A stretch of 64,000 nucleotides of DNA from Oryzomonas japonica (lineage in GTDB: Bacteria; Desulfobacterota; Desulfuromonadia; Geobacterales; Pseudopelobacteraceae), in the NCBI RefSeq assembly GCF_008802365.1, contig NZ_VZQZ01000001.1, positions 186,001 to 250,000 on the forward strand. The letters run 5' to 3'. Each line of letters starts with the position of its first letter. The first letter of the stretch is position 1. The notes beneath the pieces were generated by a model. It did no database searches and was not told the origin of the DNA. It was given only the letters and a program-made list of their open reading frames with translations. Below are positions 51,672-61,050 of this stretch, one piece after another. Position numbers and translations under genes: made by a program.

Positions 51672-52741
51672 TGGAGCAGCAGGAAAAGAAGGGTTTTTTC
51701 CGGGGGTTGGTGGATAAAATCGCCGGGGCCGGGCAACCGCAGACGAATGATATCGAACCGTCACCGACGGCCGGGGAGCCGCCGGCAACTCCGTCGGCCG
51801 GGGCGGAAGAACGCCCGGATAGCGGGCCCGGTTTTTTCTCGCGCCTCAAAAACGGCCTGAAAAAGACCAAGGATGGGCTGGTGGGACGCATCGACGCCCT
51901 GGTGCTGGGAAAAAAGGAGATCGATGCCGACACCCTGGAGGAGTTGGAAGAGATTCTGATCACCTCGGACATCGGCGTCAAGACCACGGTGGAGTTGATC
52001 CGCTCCCTGGAGCAACGCCTGGGACGCAACGAACTCAAGGACGGCGCGGCGCTGCGTGCGGCTCTCAAGGCTGATATCCTGGCGCGTCTGAACGCCCACC
52101 ATAGCGTGCTCGACACCGATACCCGACACCCCTTTGTGCTGCTGGTCATCGGCGTGAACGGGGTCGGCAAGACCACCACCATCGGCAAACTGGCCTCCCG
52201 TTTCACCGGCAACGGGAAACGGGTGCTCCTCGCTGCCGCCGATACCTTCCGCGCCGCGGCTGCCGAGCAGCTCGAGGCCTGGGGGGAACGTTCCGGCGTG
52301 GATGTCGTCCGCCACAAGGAGGGGGCCGACCCGTCCGCGGTGGTCTTCGACGCCTGCAAGGCTGCCGTGGCCCGGCAGGTGGATATCCTGATCGTCGATA
52401 CGGCCGGCCGGCTGCATACCAAGGTCAACCTGATGGAGGAGATGAAGAAGATCCACCGTGTCATCGGCCGCGAGATCCCCGGCGCCCCCCATGAGACGCT
52501 CTTGGTGCTGGATGCAGCCACGGGCCAGAACGCCGTCTCCCAGGCACGGCTTTTCAAGGAGGCGGCCGGGGTCACCGGTATCGCCCTGACCAAGCTGGAC
52601 GGCACCGCCAAGGGAGGGATCGTGGTGGCGGTCAGCCATGAATTCGGTCTGCCGGTCCGCTATATCGGTGTTGGGGAGGCGATTGACGACCTGCGCGACT
52701 TTAATCCGCAGGAGTTCACGGATGCCCTCTTCCAGGCCTGA
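51671..52741 (+). CDS. ftsY: Signal recognition particle receptor FtsY
   Basis: The 356-residue protein has an acidic/Pro-rich A region (about 20-60) that is short, an N domain (about 65-140) and the SRP GTPase G domain: [15 protein letters not shown] (G1), DTFRAAA, DTAGRLH (G3), and [10 protein letters not shown] (G4 and following). FtsY docks the ribosome-SRP complex at the membrane for cotranslational insertion. It overlaps the upstream roadblock gene by one base. The last part of the gene overlaps an alternative frame that leads toward zapB, which I regard as fortuitous. Confidence 0.97.
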   Translation: MEQQEKKGFFRGLVDKIAGAGQPQTNDIEPSPTAGEPPATPSAGAEERPDSGPGFFSRLKNGLKKTKDGLVGRIDALVLGKKEIDADTLEELEEILITSDIGVKTTVELIRSLEQRLGRNELKDGAALRAALKADILARLNAHHSVLDTDTRHPFVLLVIGVNGVGKTTTIGKLASRFTGNGKRVLLAAADTFRAAAAEQLEAWGERSGVDVVRHKEGADPSAVVFDACKAAVARQVDILIVDTAGRLHTKVNLMEEMKKIHRVIGREIPGAPHETLLVLDAATGQNAVSQARLFKEAAGVTGIALTKLDGTAKGGIVVAVSHEFGLPVRYIGVGEAIDDLRDFNPQEFTDALFQA

Positions 52742-52803
52742 CAAACCCGCCGCCAAACAACGCCGAAGGGCCGGAGAAGCCCGAGATTTCACGCAATTAG
52801 GGC

Positions 52804-52832
52804 TTGACTTCACTGCACCCCCTGGGTATAGT
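52804..52832 (+). promoter_or_regulatory. Sigma70 promoter of zapB-zapA
   Basis: TTGACT (52804-52809), a 17-base spacer and TATAGT (52827-52832) lie 27 bases before zapB, whose AAGGGAG site is well placed. This is one of the best sigma70 matches in the window. Confidence 0.65.
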
Positions 52833-52859
52833 GATCTGTCGCGAAAGGGAGCTTGCACC

Positions 52860-53036
52860 ATGGATCAGGAACTGTTTACAGCGCTGGAAAAGAAGGTCGA
52901 TGACCTGCTTGACAAGTATTCAAGCCTGAAAGCCGACAATGCCCGGCTGGCTGAGGAAAACGGGCGCCTCCTGTCGGAGCGCGAAGGCCTCAAGTCGCGT
53001 GTCGATGCCATTCTTGGCAAGCTCGAAGGGATTTGA
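52860..53036 (+). CDS. zapB: ZapB-like cell-division coiled-coil protein
   Basis: The 58-residue protein is a single coiled coil, MDQELFTALEKKVDDLLDKY then a heptad LKADNARLAEENGRLL. ZapB is short (E. coli 81 residues) and coiled over its whole length. It stabilises the FtsZ ring together with ZapA, whose gene follows. The sequence is generic, so the call leans on this pairing. Its own promoter precedes it. Confidence 0.75.
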   Translation: MDQELFTALEKKVDDLLDKYSSLKADNARLAEENGRLLSEREGLKSRVDAILGKLEGI

Positions 53037-53138
53037 ATTGCCGGGAAGGCGGCTGCGCCGATACCGGACCGTCTCTGCCGACAGGTGCGGCAGGTGTGCC
53101 GGGATACCGGTAAACGCGACAGGTGCCGGTGAGCCCCT

Positions 53139-53411
53139 ATGAAGACGACCCATCTGGTGACGGTGCTTGGCCGGGAGCTTTCGGTCAGGAGTTCGGCTCC
53201 CGCCGAAAAGGTCCAGGCGGTGGAATCGTTTGTCAATGCCAGGCTGCACGAAATCGGCAGTGCCCTCAAGAACGGCGATGCCCAGTTGGTGCTCATGCTG
53301 GCGCTGCTCAACATCAGTGAAGAGTTGCTGGAACTGCGCAGTTCCACAGAGCTGGGCGGCCCGATCGATGCCTCGCTGCACCGGTTGCTAGAAAAGTTGG
53401 AAAAAGCGTGA
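53139..53411 (+). CDS. zapA: Cell-division protein ZapA
   Basis: The 90-residue protein has THLVTVLGRELSVRSSAP at the start, the ZapA globular head, followed by AVESFVNARLHEIG and a coiled C-terminus (LMLALLNISEELLELRSS). ZapA tetramers cross-link FtsZ filaments at midcell. It lies 102 bases after zapB. The 316 bases downstream are the usual position of the 6S RNA gene, before fau. Confidence 0.88.
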   Translation: MKTTHLVTVLGRELSVRSSAPAEKVQAVESFVNARLHEIGSALKNGDAQLVLMLALLNISEELLELRSSTELGGPIDASLHRLLEKLEKA

Positions 53412-53469
53412 TGAGCTCGGAACATCCGGCTGCACGTACAAGGTCTCGTAAGGGAGACTTGATCATATA

Positions 53470-53703
53470 TTCGCACCAGCATCACAATCAGTTCCGGTAG
53501 GTGCGGCGACGCCGGTCCCCGCCTGCTGATAACCTGACACCCGCAGAATATATTCAACGACGAAAGGAAGGAATCGCTCCCGAGGAAAAAACAGCGCCCA
53601 ACCAAATTCTGCGGCACTCACGAGCCATTCCCCCTTTCACCCTCCCTGATCGACCTTCCCAGGACCCTCTTCCTCTGGGCACTCTCTACTTGTCTGTTTT
53701 TTT
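53470..53703 (+). ncRNA. Probable 6S RNA (ssrS) locus
   Basis: The space between zapA and fau carries 6S RNA in many proteobacteria. This 316-base gap has no protein gene. It contains GC-rich pairing segments such as GGTCC near 53517 with GGACC near 53672, a CCGCAGAAT...ATTCTGCGG dyad (about 53541 and 53608) and a run of seven T at 53697-53703 that could end it. I could not establish the full central-bubble fold, so this rests mainly on position. Exact ends are unknown. Confidence 0.38.
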
Positions 53704-53727
53704 AACGAATTTGGTGGAATCGATAGT

Positions 53728-54321
53728 ATGCCCAAGCGGTCATTACGGCAGCAGATGTTGGCCCAGCGTCTGGCGCTCAGCCAGGAAGCGTGGCATGCCT
53801 CCAGTCTGCTGGCCCAGCAAAACCTGCTCAGCCTCGAAGAGTACGCCGGAGCAAAGTGTATTGCCCTCTACTCCCCGGCGCGTAACGAAGCCGATACCAC
53901 CGAGATCGTGGCAGCCGCCTTCAGGGCCGGGAAGCGGGTGTTGTACCCGGCCGTCTGCGGGGAACACATGGTGTTCCGTCAGGTAGAGGGGTTGGCTAGT
54001 CTCGAACAGGGGAGTTTCGGCATTCTTGAACCGTGTCCCACGGGCGTCGATCACCACGCCGATGAGCCGGACCTGATCGTGGTGCCGGGAGTGGCCTTTG
54101 ACCTGAACGGGCATCGTATCGGCTACGGCAAGGGGTTTTACGACCGCTTCCTGCGACATCCGGGACGCACGGCCCACTTGGTGGGACTGTGCCATGATTT
54201 TCAGATTGTCGGTGGGGCAATCCCGGCAGAAGGGCACGATATACGAATGGAGATTATCGTCAGCGATCGGCGGGTTGTCCGCTGCGGAAGTAACCGGAGC
54301 CATCTCGGTGGTCCGGATTAA
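53728..54321 (+). CDS. fau: 5-formyltetrahydrofolate cyclo-ligase
   Basis: The 197-residue protein has the family motifs [35 protein letters not shown] (here as VVPGVAFD and [11 protein letters not shown], about 115-140) and the ATP-binding C-terminus. It converts 5-formyl- to 5,10-methenyl-tetrahydrofolate. The start lies 25 bases after a T-run, and the ribosome-binding site is poor. fau following zapA and 6S RNA is a conserved arrangement. It precedes rny by 86 bases. Confidence 0.92.
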   Translation: MPKRSLRQQMLAQRLALSQEAWHASSLLAQQNLLSLEEYAGAKCIALYSPARNEADTTEIVAAAFRAGKRVLYPAVCGEHMVFRQVEGLASLEQGSFGILEPCPTGVDHHADEPDLIVVPGVAFDLNGHRIGYGKGFYDRFLRHPGRTAHLVGLCHDFQIVGGAIPAEGHDIRMEIIVSDRRVVRCGSNRSHLGGPD

Positions 54322-54407
54322 AAAACAGGCTGGTGCGACCGGAGCGGGGAGAGTGGGATACGACCCCGCGGCAACGCTTCAACGGCCTGATAGAGGAGGT
54401 TATTGAT

Positions 54408-55973
54408 ATGGAAGTGAGTATCTGGATGGTTGTCACCATCCTGGCGGTGGCCGCCGGGGCGTATTTCGCCGGCAGCAGGTTCAGCAAGAAGGATGCGGAC
54501 GCCATCGTCCGTCAGGCGGATGACCTCGCGAACAAGGTCATCGAGGATGCCCGGCGCGAGGCCGAGACCATCACCAAGGAGGCCGAGCTCAAATCAAAGA
54601 ACGCGGCCATCGAGGCCAAGGAAGAGTACGAACGCGAGATGCGGGAGAAGAAGCGTGAGCTCCAGAATCTCGAAAAGCGTTTGCTGCAAAAGGAAGAAAA
54701 TCTGGACAAGAAGGTTGCCCTTTTTGACCAGAAAGAACTGGATATCCTGAAAAAAGAGCAGGTTCATTCCGCCAAGGAGCAGGCCCTTGCCGAGCGCGAA
54801 GACGAACTGAAAAAGGCGGTCGGCGCCCAGATGGCCAAACTCGAGCAGATTTCGGGCATGACGGCCGGCGAGGCCAAAAAGGAACTGATGAACGCCATGG
54901 AGAGCGAAGCCAAACACGATGCGGCCAAGCTCATCAAGGTTATCGAAGAGGAAGCCCGGGAGACTGCCGACAAGAAGGCCAAGGAGATCATGGCTCTGGC
55001 CATTCAGCGGTATGCCGGCGAATACGTGGCGGAGCGGACGGTATCGGTGGTGCCGCTCCCCTCCGATGAGATGAAGGGCCGTATCATCGGGCGCGAGGGG
55101 CGCAACATCCGTGCCCTGGAGGCGGCTACCGGCATCGATCTGATTATCGACGACACCCCCGAAGCGGTCATCCTGTCCGGTTTCAACCCGGTTCGTCGCG
55201 AGGTGGCCCGTCTCTCCCTGGAGAAGCTGATCGGCGACGGCCGCATCCATCCCGGCCGTATCGAAGAGGTGGTGGCCAAGTCCACCGAAGAGGTCGATCT
55301 CTCCATCAAGGAAGCGGGCGAGCAGGCGGCCTTCGACCTGGGGGTCCACGGCATCCATCCCGAGGTGCTCAAGCTGATAGGGCGTCTCAAATACCGCACC
55401 TCCTACACCCAAAACGTCTACCAGCATTCGCTGGAGGTGGCGTTCCTGTGCGGCATCATGGCGGCCGAACTGGGGATCAACGTCAAACAGGCCAAGCGCG
55501 CCGGCCTGTTGCACGACCTGGGCAAGGCGGTTGACCACGAGGTGGAAGGGTCACACGCCGTGATCGGGGCCGAGTTGGCCAGGAAGTACGGTGAATCCCC
55601 GAAGATCGTGCATGCCATCATGGCCCACCACGAGGACGAAAAACCCTCCACCGTGCTGGCGGTGCTGGTCCAGGCGGCCGACGCCCTCTCCGGCGCACGC
55701 CCCGGGGCCCGGCGCGAGATGATGGAAACCTATGTCAAGCGTCTGGAAGACCTGGAGCGCATTGCCACCTCCTTCAGCGGCGTAAGCTCCTCCTTCGCCA
55801 TTCAGGCTGGCCGGGAGATTCGCGTGATGGTGTCCAGCGAACAGGTCAGCGACGAACAATCGCTGATCATGGCCCGGGACATTGCCAAGAAGATCGAGGC
55901 CGAGATGACCTATCCGGGGCAGATCAAGGTGAACGTGATCCGCGAGACGCGAGCCGTCGAGTTCGCCCGCTGA
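54408..55973 (+). CDS. rny: Ribonuclease Y
   Basis: I choose ATG 54408, eight bases after AGGAGG, giving 521 residues. An N-terminal membrane segment (about 4-22), a long coiled coil (about 30-200), a KH domain ([22 protein letters not shown], cut here as motif [12 protein letters not shown]) and an HD domain ([10 protein letters not shown]) are all present. RNase Y is a membrane-tethered endonuclease that initiates mRNA decay. It is followed by ymdB, its usual neighbour. Length matches Bacillus RNase Y. Confidence 0.96.
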   Translation: MEVSIWMVVTILAVAAGAYFAGSRFSKKDADAIVRQADDLANKVIEDARREAETITKEAELKSKNAAIEAKEEYEREMREKKRELQNLEKRLLQKEENLDKKVALFDQKELDILKKEQVHSAKEQALAEREDELKKAVGAQMAKLEQISGMTAGEAKKELMNAMESEAKHDAAKLIKVIEEEARETADKKAKEIMALAIQRYAGEYVAERTVSVVPLPSDEMKGRIIGREGRNIRALEAATGIDLIIDDTPEAVILSGFNPVRREVARLSLEKLIGDGRIHPGRIEEVVAKSTEEVDLSIKEAGEQAAFDLGVHGIHPEVLKLIGRLKYRTSYTQNVYQHSLEVAFLCGIMAAELGINVKQAKRAGLLHDLGKAVDHEVEGSHAVIGAELARKYGESPKIVHAIMAHHEDEKPSTVLAVLVQAADALSGARPGARREMMETYVKRLEDLERIATSFSGVSSSFAIQAGREIRVMVSSEQVSDEQSLIMARDIAKKIEAEMTYPGQIKVNVIRETRAVEFAR

Positions 55974-56007
55974 TCCGCTGGCGCCAGCCCCCTCATATCC
56001 CCGCATC

Positions 56008-56030
56008 CCCCCCTCCCCATGGGAGGGGGG
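56008..56030. repeat. GC hairpin between rny and ymdB
   Basis: CCCCCCTCCC and GGGAGGGGGG form a ten-base stem with a CAT loop, 34 bases after the rny stop. No T-tract follows, so it probably modulates rather than ends transcription. Confidence 0.45.
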
Positions 56031-56047
56031 CGTAGAGAAAGCACTCA

Positions 56048-56833
56048 ATGAGCATCAAAATCCTCTTCATCGGCGACATCATCGGCAAGCCGGGGCGTCA
56101 GGCCCTTTCCCGCGAACTGCACCGTTTGGTTGACCGGCACGCGGTGGACCTGATCATCGCCAACGGCGAAAACGCGGCCGGCGGTTTCGGCCTGACCACC
56201 GAAACGGCCAAGGAGCTGTTCGACACGGGTGTACACTGTCTGACCAGCGGCAACCATATCTGGGACAAGAGGGAACAGGTTCCGCTCGTGCTGGCCGACC
56301 GCCGCATTCTCCGTCCAGCCAACTATGGCACGGAGGTGCCGGGTACCGGCAGCGTCGTCGTCACCACCCCGGGTGGCGTCAAGGTTGGGGTGCTCAACCT
56401 GGAGGGGCGGGTCTACATGAAGAACCTGGAATGCCCCTTCCGCGTCGCGGATCGGGAGATCGAACTGCTGAGGAAGGAAACGCCGCTCATCTTCGTTGAT
56501 TTCCATGCCGAGGCAACGTCCGAGAAGTCGGCCCTGGGGTGGTATCTCGACGGCCGGGTCAGCGCCGTTGTCGGCACCCACACCCACGTGCAGACCGCCG
56601 ACGAGCGTATCCTCCCCCAGGGGACGGCCTACCTGACCGACGCCGGCATGACCGGAAGCTTTGATTCCGTGATCGGCATCGGCAAGGAAGAGGCCATCCG
56701 CAAGTTTCTCACCCAACTGCCGGTAAAATTTGAGATTCCCAAAAAGGATATCCGCCTGAATGGGGTACTGGTCGGGGTTGACCCGGAAAACGGCAAGGCG
56801 CTCAGCATTGAGCGCATTACCATGGGTTGTTGA
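56048..56833 (+). CDS. ymdB: YmdB-type metallophosphoesterase (TIGR00282)
   Basis: The 261-residue protein has KILFIGDIIGKPGRQALS with its GD and GK-P-G-R pattern, NGENAAGGFGL, TSGNHIWD and GTHTHVQTADE, the di-metal site of the YmdB family. These enzymes hydrolyse 2',3'-cyclic nucleotides and influence biofilm and mRNA turnover in Bacillus. The 75-base gap after rny is small, and co-transcription is likely apart from the GC hairpin. Confidence 0.93.
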   Translation: MSIKILFIGDIIGKPGRQALSRELHRLVDRHAVDLIIANGENAAGGFGLTTETAKELFDTGVHCLTSGNHIWDKREQVPLVLADRRILRPANYGTEVPGTGSVVVTTPGGVKVGVLNLEGRVYMKNLECPFRVADREIELLRKETPLIFVDFHAEATSEKSALGWYLDGRVSAVVGTHTHVQTADERILPQGTAYLTDAGMTGSFDSVIGIGKEEAIRKFLTQLPVKFEIPKKDIRLNGVLVGVDPENGKALSIERITMGC

Positions 56834-56852
56834 GTGCTTTGATGATTTTGGC

Positions 56853-56881
56853 TTGACTTGATCCCGTGAACGGGCTAGTTT
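56853..56881 (+). promoter_or_regulatory. Candidate promoter of the tol operon with a dyad in its spacer
   Basis: TTGACT (56853-56858), a 17-base spacer and TAGTTT (56876-56881) lie 34 bases before tolQ. The spacer contains the dyad CCCGT-GA-ACGGG, a plausible regulator site. The -10 is poor. Confidence 0.45.
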
Positions 56882-56914
56882 TTAGGCGAACATATTTACT
56901 CGGAGGTGCTCCCC

Positions 56915-57586
56915 GTGGGCATTTTAGTCGGTACCGGTCTCGTTGTCAGGATTGTCCTGTTTATTCTCATCGCCTTCTCGGTCCTGTCGTGGACCATCAT
57001 CATGTTCAAGTTCTTCCAGATCTACAAGGCCAACAGCGATTCGGAACGCTTCATGGACTTTTTCTGGAAATCCAAACGTTTTGACGCCATCGCCTCCCAG
57101 GTGGACCGTTTCACCGGTTCGCCGCTGACGGTGCTGTTCAACGAGGGGTACGGCGAGTTGGGCAAATTCGTCGAGGGAAGCGGCAAGGCCGACCCCAGCA
57201 TCCTCAGCACCGACCTGGGAGGGATCGAAAACGTCTCCCGCGCCCTGCGCCGCGCCACCAACTCGGAGATCACCCGCCTCGAAAAATATACCACCTTCCT
57301 GGCAACCACCGGCTCCACATCGCCGTTTATCGGCCTGTTCGGGACGGTGTGGGGCATCATGACCGCTTTCGAGGGGATCGGCAAGACCGGCTCCGCTTCG
57401 CTGGCCGTCGTCGCCCCCGGCATCGCCGAGGCGCTGATCGCCACCGCCATCGGCCTGGTGGCCGCCATCCCGGCCGTCATGGCCTACAACCATTTCCAGC
57501 ACAAGATTCGGGTGCTGATCAACGAGATGGACAGTTTCTCCACCGAGTTCCTCAATATCGTGCAACGAAACGTTGCAGGGAAATAA
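56915..57586 (+). CDS. tolQ: Tol-Pal proton channel subunit TolQ
   Basis: GTG 56915 follows GGAGG by eight bases (223 residues). It has three membrane segments (about 10-30, 130-150, 165-190) with the ExbB/TolQ signature TTGSTSPFIGLFGTVWGIM and PGIAEALIATAIGL. With TolR it forms the proton-driven motor of the Tol-Pal system, which keeps the outer membrane attached and constricts it in division. First gene of the operon tolQ-R-A-B-pal. Confidence 0.95.
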   Translation: MGILVGTGLVVRIVLFILIAFSVLSWTIIMFKFFQIYKANSDSERFMDFFWKSKRFDAIASQVDRFTGSPLTVLFNEGYGELGKFVEGSGKADPSILSTDLGGIENVSRALRRATNSEITRLEKYTTFLATTGSTSPFIGLFGTVWGIMTAFEGIGKTGSASLAVVAPGIAEALIATAIGLVAAIPAVMAYNHFQHKIRVLINEMDSFSTEFLNIVQRNVAGK

Positions 57587-57589
57587 CCG

Positions 57590-58006
57590 ATGGCAATGGG
57601 CGGCGGACAAAATAGCAACAGGAATACGATGGCGGAGATTAACGTCACCCCGCTGGTCGATGTCATGCTGGTGCTCCTGGTCATCTTCATGGTGACGGCG
57701 CCGATGATGCAGCAGGGGGTGCAGGTCAACCTCCCCAAGGCCGACACCAAGGCCATGAACCCGGCGGAGGAAACGGTGGTGGTCACCGTCGATAAGAACA
57801 ACAAGGTCTTTATCAACAAAGAGGAAACCCCTGCGGGGGAATTGCGCTCCAAGCTGACCGCCATGTTTGAATCGCGAACCAAGAAAGAGGTCTTTCTCAA
57901 GGCCGATGCCGGCGTTCCCTATGGCGAGGTTGTCAGGATCATGGCCGATATCAAAGGGGCCGGCATAGAACGGCTTGGCATGGTGACGGAGCCGTCTCCG
58001 AAATAA
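57590..58006 (+). CDS. tolR: Tol-Pal subunit TolR
   Basis: The 138-residue protein has a short cytoplasmic N-terminus, a membrane segment with the proton-carrying Asp in NVTPLVDVMLVLLVIFMVTAP, and a periplasmic domain with LPKADTKAM. It starts three bases after tolQ. It works with TolQ to energise TolA. The ExbD/TolR family is certain; the TolR assignment follows from the operon. Confidence 0.94.
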   Translation: MAMGGGQNSNRNTMAEINVTPLVDVMLVLLVIFMVTAPMMQQGVQVNLPKADTKAMNPAEETVVVTVDKNNKVFINKEETPAGELRSKLTAMFESRTKKEVFLKADAGVPYGEVVRIMADIKGAGIERLGMVTEPSPK

Positions 58007-58007
58007 G

Positions 58008-58793
58008 ATGATCACAACGCAGGACACACATGACGCTGGCATGGGCGTTAGCTTCAGTATCTCCGCCGTCATTCATCTGGCGGTTTTTTTGTTGCTGCTG
58101 TGGTGGGGGCAACTTTTCCCGACCACCGCAACCGTTCAGGAAACCTATTATGTCGATGTGGTCAATCTGCCGGTAGCCAACCCCCGGGCCGGCAGTCCGA
58201 CCCAGAAGGGGAACGATGCCGAAGCCCCACCCCCGCCCCAAACCCACGAATCCCCGTTGAGCATGCCGTCCCCCCCGCAACCGAGCACTAAGGCGCGCAC
58301 CGCACCGACCGGAAAAGCCCAAAAGGCCGAGAAAACCGAAAAGGCGGATACCTCCAGCGATGCGGCCTTTGCCGAAAAGATGGCAAAGCTTGAGAGCAAG
58401 GCCGAGTCCCAGCAACAGGAGGCCGCCCTGGAGCGGCTCCGCAAAAAAGTCAAGACGACCGGGAGCGGCAGGACCGGGATGCCGGCCGGCAGCGGCAGCG
58501 AGGCCGGCAGTGATTACACTGCCTATGTCCAGTCGCGTCTGAAGGACGCCTTCTATCAGACCATCTCCTATACCAGCAAAAATCCCGAGGTCGTTGTCCA
58601 CTTATATATCGATGCCGACGGCAAGGTGACCCGCCAGAAGATCGAAAAGAGCAGCGGCGACCGGACGTTTGAACTGTCGGTGCTGCGGGCGGTGGAAAAG
58701 GCCGGCGATAAACTCGTGCCGCCCCCCAACCACAAGGTCTTTGAGGGGACGTTTGTCTTCAAACCCAAAGGCATTTCCCGCAACAAGCTGTAA
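58008..58793 (+). CDS. tolA: TolA/TonB-like energy transducer
   Basis: The 261-residue protein has an N-terminal membrane anchor (about 15-33), a Pro/Lys/Glu-rich spacer (about 60-150), and a TonB/TolA C-terminal domain (about 175-261: DAFYQTISYTSKNPEVVVHL). It spans the periplasm and passes TolQ-TolR energy to TolB and Pal. It starts one base after tolR ends. Its length is shorter than E. coli TolA (421 residues), with a reduced central coiled part, which is usual in this group. Confidence 0.88.
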   Translation: MITTQDTHDAGMGVSFSISAVIHLAVFLLLLWWGQLFPTTATVQETYYVDVVNLPVANPRAGSPTQKGNDAEAPPPPQTHESPLSMPSPPQPSTKARTAPTGKAQKAEKTEKADTSSDAAFAEKMAKLESKAESQQQEAALERLRKKVKTTGSGRTGMPAGSGSEAGSDYTAYVQSRLKDAFYQTISYTSKNPEVVVHLYIDADGKVTRQKIEKSSGDRTFELSVLRAVEKAGDKLVPPPNHKVFEGTFVFKPKGISRNKL

Positions 58794-58803
58794 CGAGGTC
58801 CGC

Positions 58804-60084
58804 ATGAAACTGCTTTTAACCCTGATGCTGCTGTTTGTCCTGCCGACCGCCCTCCATGCCCAGCCCGGTTATGTCGAGGTAACGGCGCCGGGCAATCGCC
58901 AACTCAAGCTTGCGGTCGAAATACCCCACGCGCAAAACGCCGCGTCGAGTGCGAGCGCCGCCAAGGAGATGGCCAGCGTGATCGCCTTCGACATGAACAT
59001 GTCGGGTCTGGCAAATGCCGAGATCAGGGAGCCGTTGCCGCTTGCCGGCGGCCTCATGTTCGGGGCGACCGATTTCGCCCCGTGGCTGGCTGCGGGGTTC
59101 GATATGCTGGTGCGCGGCGAATACAGCATCAGCGGCGACAATCTTACGGTGGAGTTCCGCCTGTACGACGCCCTCAACAACAAGATGATGATCGCCAAGC
59201 GTTACCTGGGGAAGAACAGGGATTTGCGCCGGTTCGCCCACTCCTTCTGTGACGAGGTGCTGCTGCAGATGACCGGCGAACGCGGCCCCTTTACGACCCA
59301 TATCGCCTTTATCTCGACCCAGTCCGGCAACAAAGAGGTTGCCGTCATGGATTGGGACGGGCACAACCTGCTGCCGCTGACCAGAAACGGCTCCATCAAC
59401 CTTAACCCCGACTTCTCGCCCGACGGGCGGGAGATCGTTTTCACCTCATACAAACGGGGCAATCCCGACCTGTATAAGCGCGCCCTGTCGAGCACGGTCG
59501 AAATTCCCCTGTCCAAACGCAAAGGGCTCAACATCACCGGCGCCTGGTCGCCGGACGGCACGAAGATCGCTCTAGCCCTCAGCAAGGACGGCAACGCGGA
59601 AATCTACACCATCGCCAGGGACGGCAGCAACCCGGTGCGCCTGACCGTCAACCCTGCCATCGAGGTCTCGCCGGTCTGGTCGCCGGACGGCAAACGTATC
59701 GCCTTTGTCTCCGACCGGTTGGGCAAGCCGCAGATTTTCGTGATGGACGCCAATGGCGGCAATGTGCGTCGGCTGACCACCGCCGGTGGGTATAACGTCA
59801 ATCCCCGCTGGTCGCCCAAGGGTGACAAGATCGCTTATGCCCGCATGCATGGCGGGGCATTCCATATCTATGTCATCAATGCCGATGGCAGCGGCGACAC
59901 CCAGCTTACCACTACGGGGAGCAACGAAAATCCCGCGTGGTCGCCGGACGGGCGTTTCATTGCATTTAGCTCGAAAAGGGGCGGCCCCGATGGGATCTAT
60001 GTGATGCGGGCCGACGGCAGCGGCCAGATCAGGGTCAGCCAGGGCAAGGGAAATGGGAGCCAGCCGGCCTGGTCGGTCCGCTGA
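58804..60084 (+). CDS. tolB: Periplasmic Tol-Pal protein TolB
   Basis: The 426-residue protein has a signal peptide (about 1-19, LHAQPG), an N-terminal D1 domain (about 20-150) and a beta-propeller with five or six repeats marked WSPDG (NPDFSPDGREIVFTS, SPVWSPDGKRIAFVS, NPAWSPDGRFIAFSS). TolB binds Pal and TolA in the periplasm. Ten bases separate it from tolA. Start ATG 58804 is preceded by GAGGTCC. Confidence 0.96.
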   Translation: MKLLLTLMLLFVLPTALHAQPGYVEVTAPGNRQLKLAVEIPHAQNAASSASAAKEMASVIAFDMNMSGLANAEIREPLPLAGGLMFGATDFAPWLAAGFDMLVRGEYSISGDNLTVEFRLYDALNNKMMIAKRYLGKNRDLRRFAHSFCDEVLLQMTGERGPFTTHIAFISTQSGNKEVAVMDWDGHNLLPLTRNGSINLNPDFSPDGREIVFTSYKRGNPDLYKRALSSTVEIPLSKRKGLNITGAWSPDGTKIALALSKDGNAEIYTIARDGSNPVRLTVNPAIEVSPVWSPDGKRIAFVSDRLGKPQIFVMDANGGNVRRLTTAGGYNVNPRWSPKGDKIAYARMHGGAFHIYVINADGSGDTQLTTTGSNENPAWSPDGRFIAFSSKRGGPDGIYVMRADGSGQIRVSQGKGNGSQPAWSVR

Positions 60085-60188
60085 CAGGTTACTGAAGAAC
60101 CGTTGTGTGGCCGTTCTGCGACGACGTAACCGGCCATACGCCGGGGATACGCTTCCCCAACAGGTCTGAAATTATTCCCTATTGGCAA

Positions 60189-60216
60189 TTGCAAATCTTT
60201 TTGTCTGTTGTATAAT
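60189..60216 (+). promoter_or_regulatory. Strong sigma70 promoter of pal
   Basis: TTGCAA (60189-60194), a 16-base spacer and TATAAT (60211-60216) lie 62 bases before pal. A consensus -10 suggests pal has extra transcription independent of the tol genes, as for the highly abundant lipoprotein elsewhere. A TTGACA at 60220-60225 is unrelated in spacing. Confidence 0.6.
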
Positions 60217-60278
60217 TCGTTGACACTTTGATAGTCAGGCAGCAGATCATATTAAACCCAAGACCAAGGAGAATTGTT

Positions 60279-60866
60279 ATGAAACGAGGAACCATGGTAG
60301 TGCTGGCAGCGCTTAGTCTAGCGGCTTTGCTGGCCAGCGGTTGCGCAAACAAGGAAGTCGTCAAGAGTGAGGAACCGGTTGTCAAGGCCGAGCAGCCAAA
60401 GGCCCCGGAAGTTGCCAGACCGGAAGTCGCACCCGCTCCGACCAAACAGGCTCAGCCAGAGCAGGCGACGCCGGCGGCCGAACCGATCAAGCCGGCTGAA
60501 GCCCCTGTTGCCGCCGCCCCGGCTGCGGAAACCGCTTTTGAAAGCGTCTATTTTGATTTCGACAAATCAGACCTGCGCCAGGATGCCCGTGACGTGCTCA
60601 GCAAAAACGCCGATATCCTGCTGAAAAACAAGCCCGGCATCAAGGTTCAGATCGCCGGCCATTGCGATGAACGCGGTTCGGCCGAATACAACCTGGCCCT
60701 GGGTGAGCGCCGTGCAAAGTCGGCTCTGCACTACCTGACCACCCTGGGGGTTGCCGCCGACCGCCTTTCCATCATCAGCTACGGCAAGGAAAAACCGGCG
60801 GTTGACGGCCACGATGAGGCCGCTTGGGCCAAGAACAGAAGGGATGAATTCGTTATCGTGCAATAA
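60279..60866 (+). CDS. pal: Peptidoglycan-associated lipoprotein Pal
   Basis: I choose ATG 60279, eight bases after AAGGAG. The 195-residue protein has a signal peptide with lipobox LLASGC (cysteine at about 24), an Ala/Pro/Lys-rich linker (about 30-95) and an OmpA-like domain: YFDFDKSDLRQDARDVL, GHCDERGSAEYNLALGE and RRDEFVIV. It anchors the outer membrane to peptidoglycan. A long linker is typical here. No ybgF/cpoB gene follows; a terminator does. Confidence 0.96.
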   Translation: MKRGTMVVLAALSLAALLASGCANKEVVKSEEPVVKAEQPKAPEVARPEVAPAPTKQAQPEQATPAAEPIKPAEAPVAAAPAAETAFESVYFDFDKSDLRQDARDVLSKNADILLKNKPGIKVQIAGHCDERGSAEYNLALGERRAKSALHYLTTLGVAADRLSIISYGKEKPAVDGHDEAAWAKNRRDEFVIVQ

Positions 60867-60900
60867 GTACGTCCCATACTTCATATGCGGCCGAGATGAT

Positions 60901-60933
60901 ATACGCCGGAATGCTGACCGCATCCCGGCGTAT
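60901..60933. terminator. Hairpin terminator after pal
   Basis: ATACGCCGG (60901-60909) and CCGGCGTAT (60925-60933) pair, and the inner ATGC/GCAT extends the stem. T-rich sequence follows. It separates pal from the efflux operon. Confidence 0.7.
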
Positions 60934-60986
60934 TCATTTTCGGGCTGCCCTGCACATCGAGACAGGAGTTTGCTGAGACGTTTCCC

Positions 60987-61015
60987 TTGACATTCCGAAA
61001 GATAATATATATTGT
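60987..61015 (+). promoter_or_regulatory. Candidate promoter of the efflux operon
   Basis: TTGACA (60987-60992), a 17-base spacer and TATTGT (61010-61015) lie 35 bases before the first efflux gene. No regulator gene is adjacent in the window. Confidence 0.5.
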
Positions 61016-61050
61016 TTTTCATATATTAATCTATTTCAGGGAGCTAAGCG

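Noticed and set aside
52638-52859. Continuous frame joining the end of ftsY to zapB
   Set aside because: It crosses a good promoter for zapB and the start is inside ftsY; the zapB ATG at 52860 is well placed.
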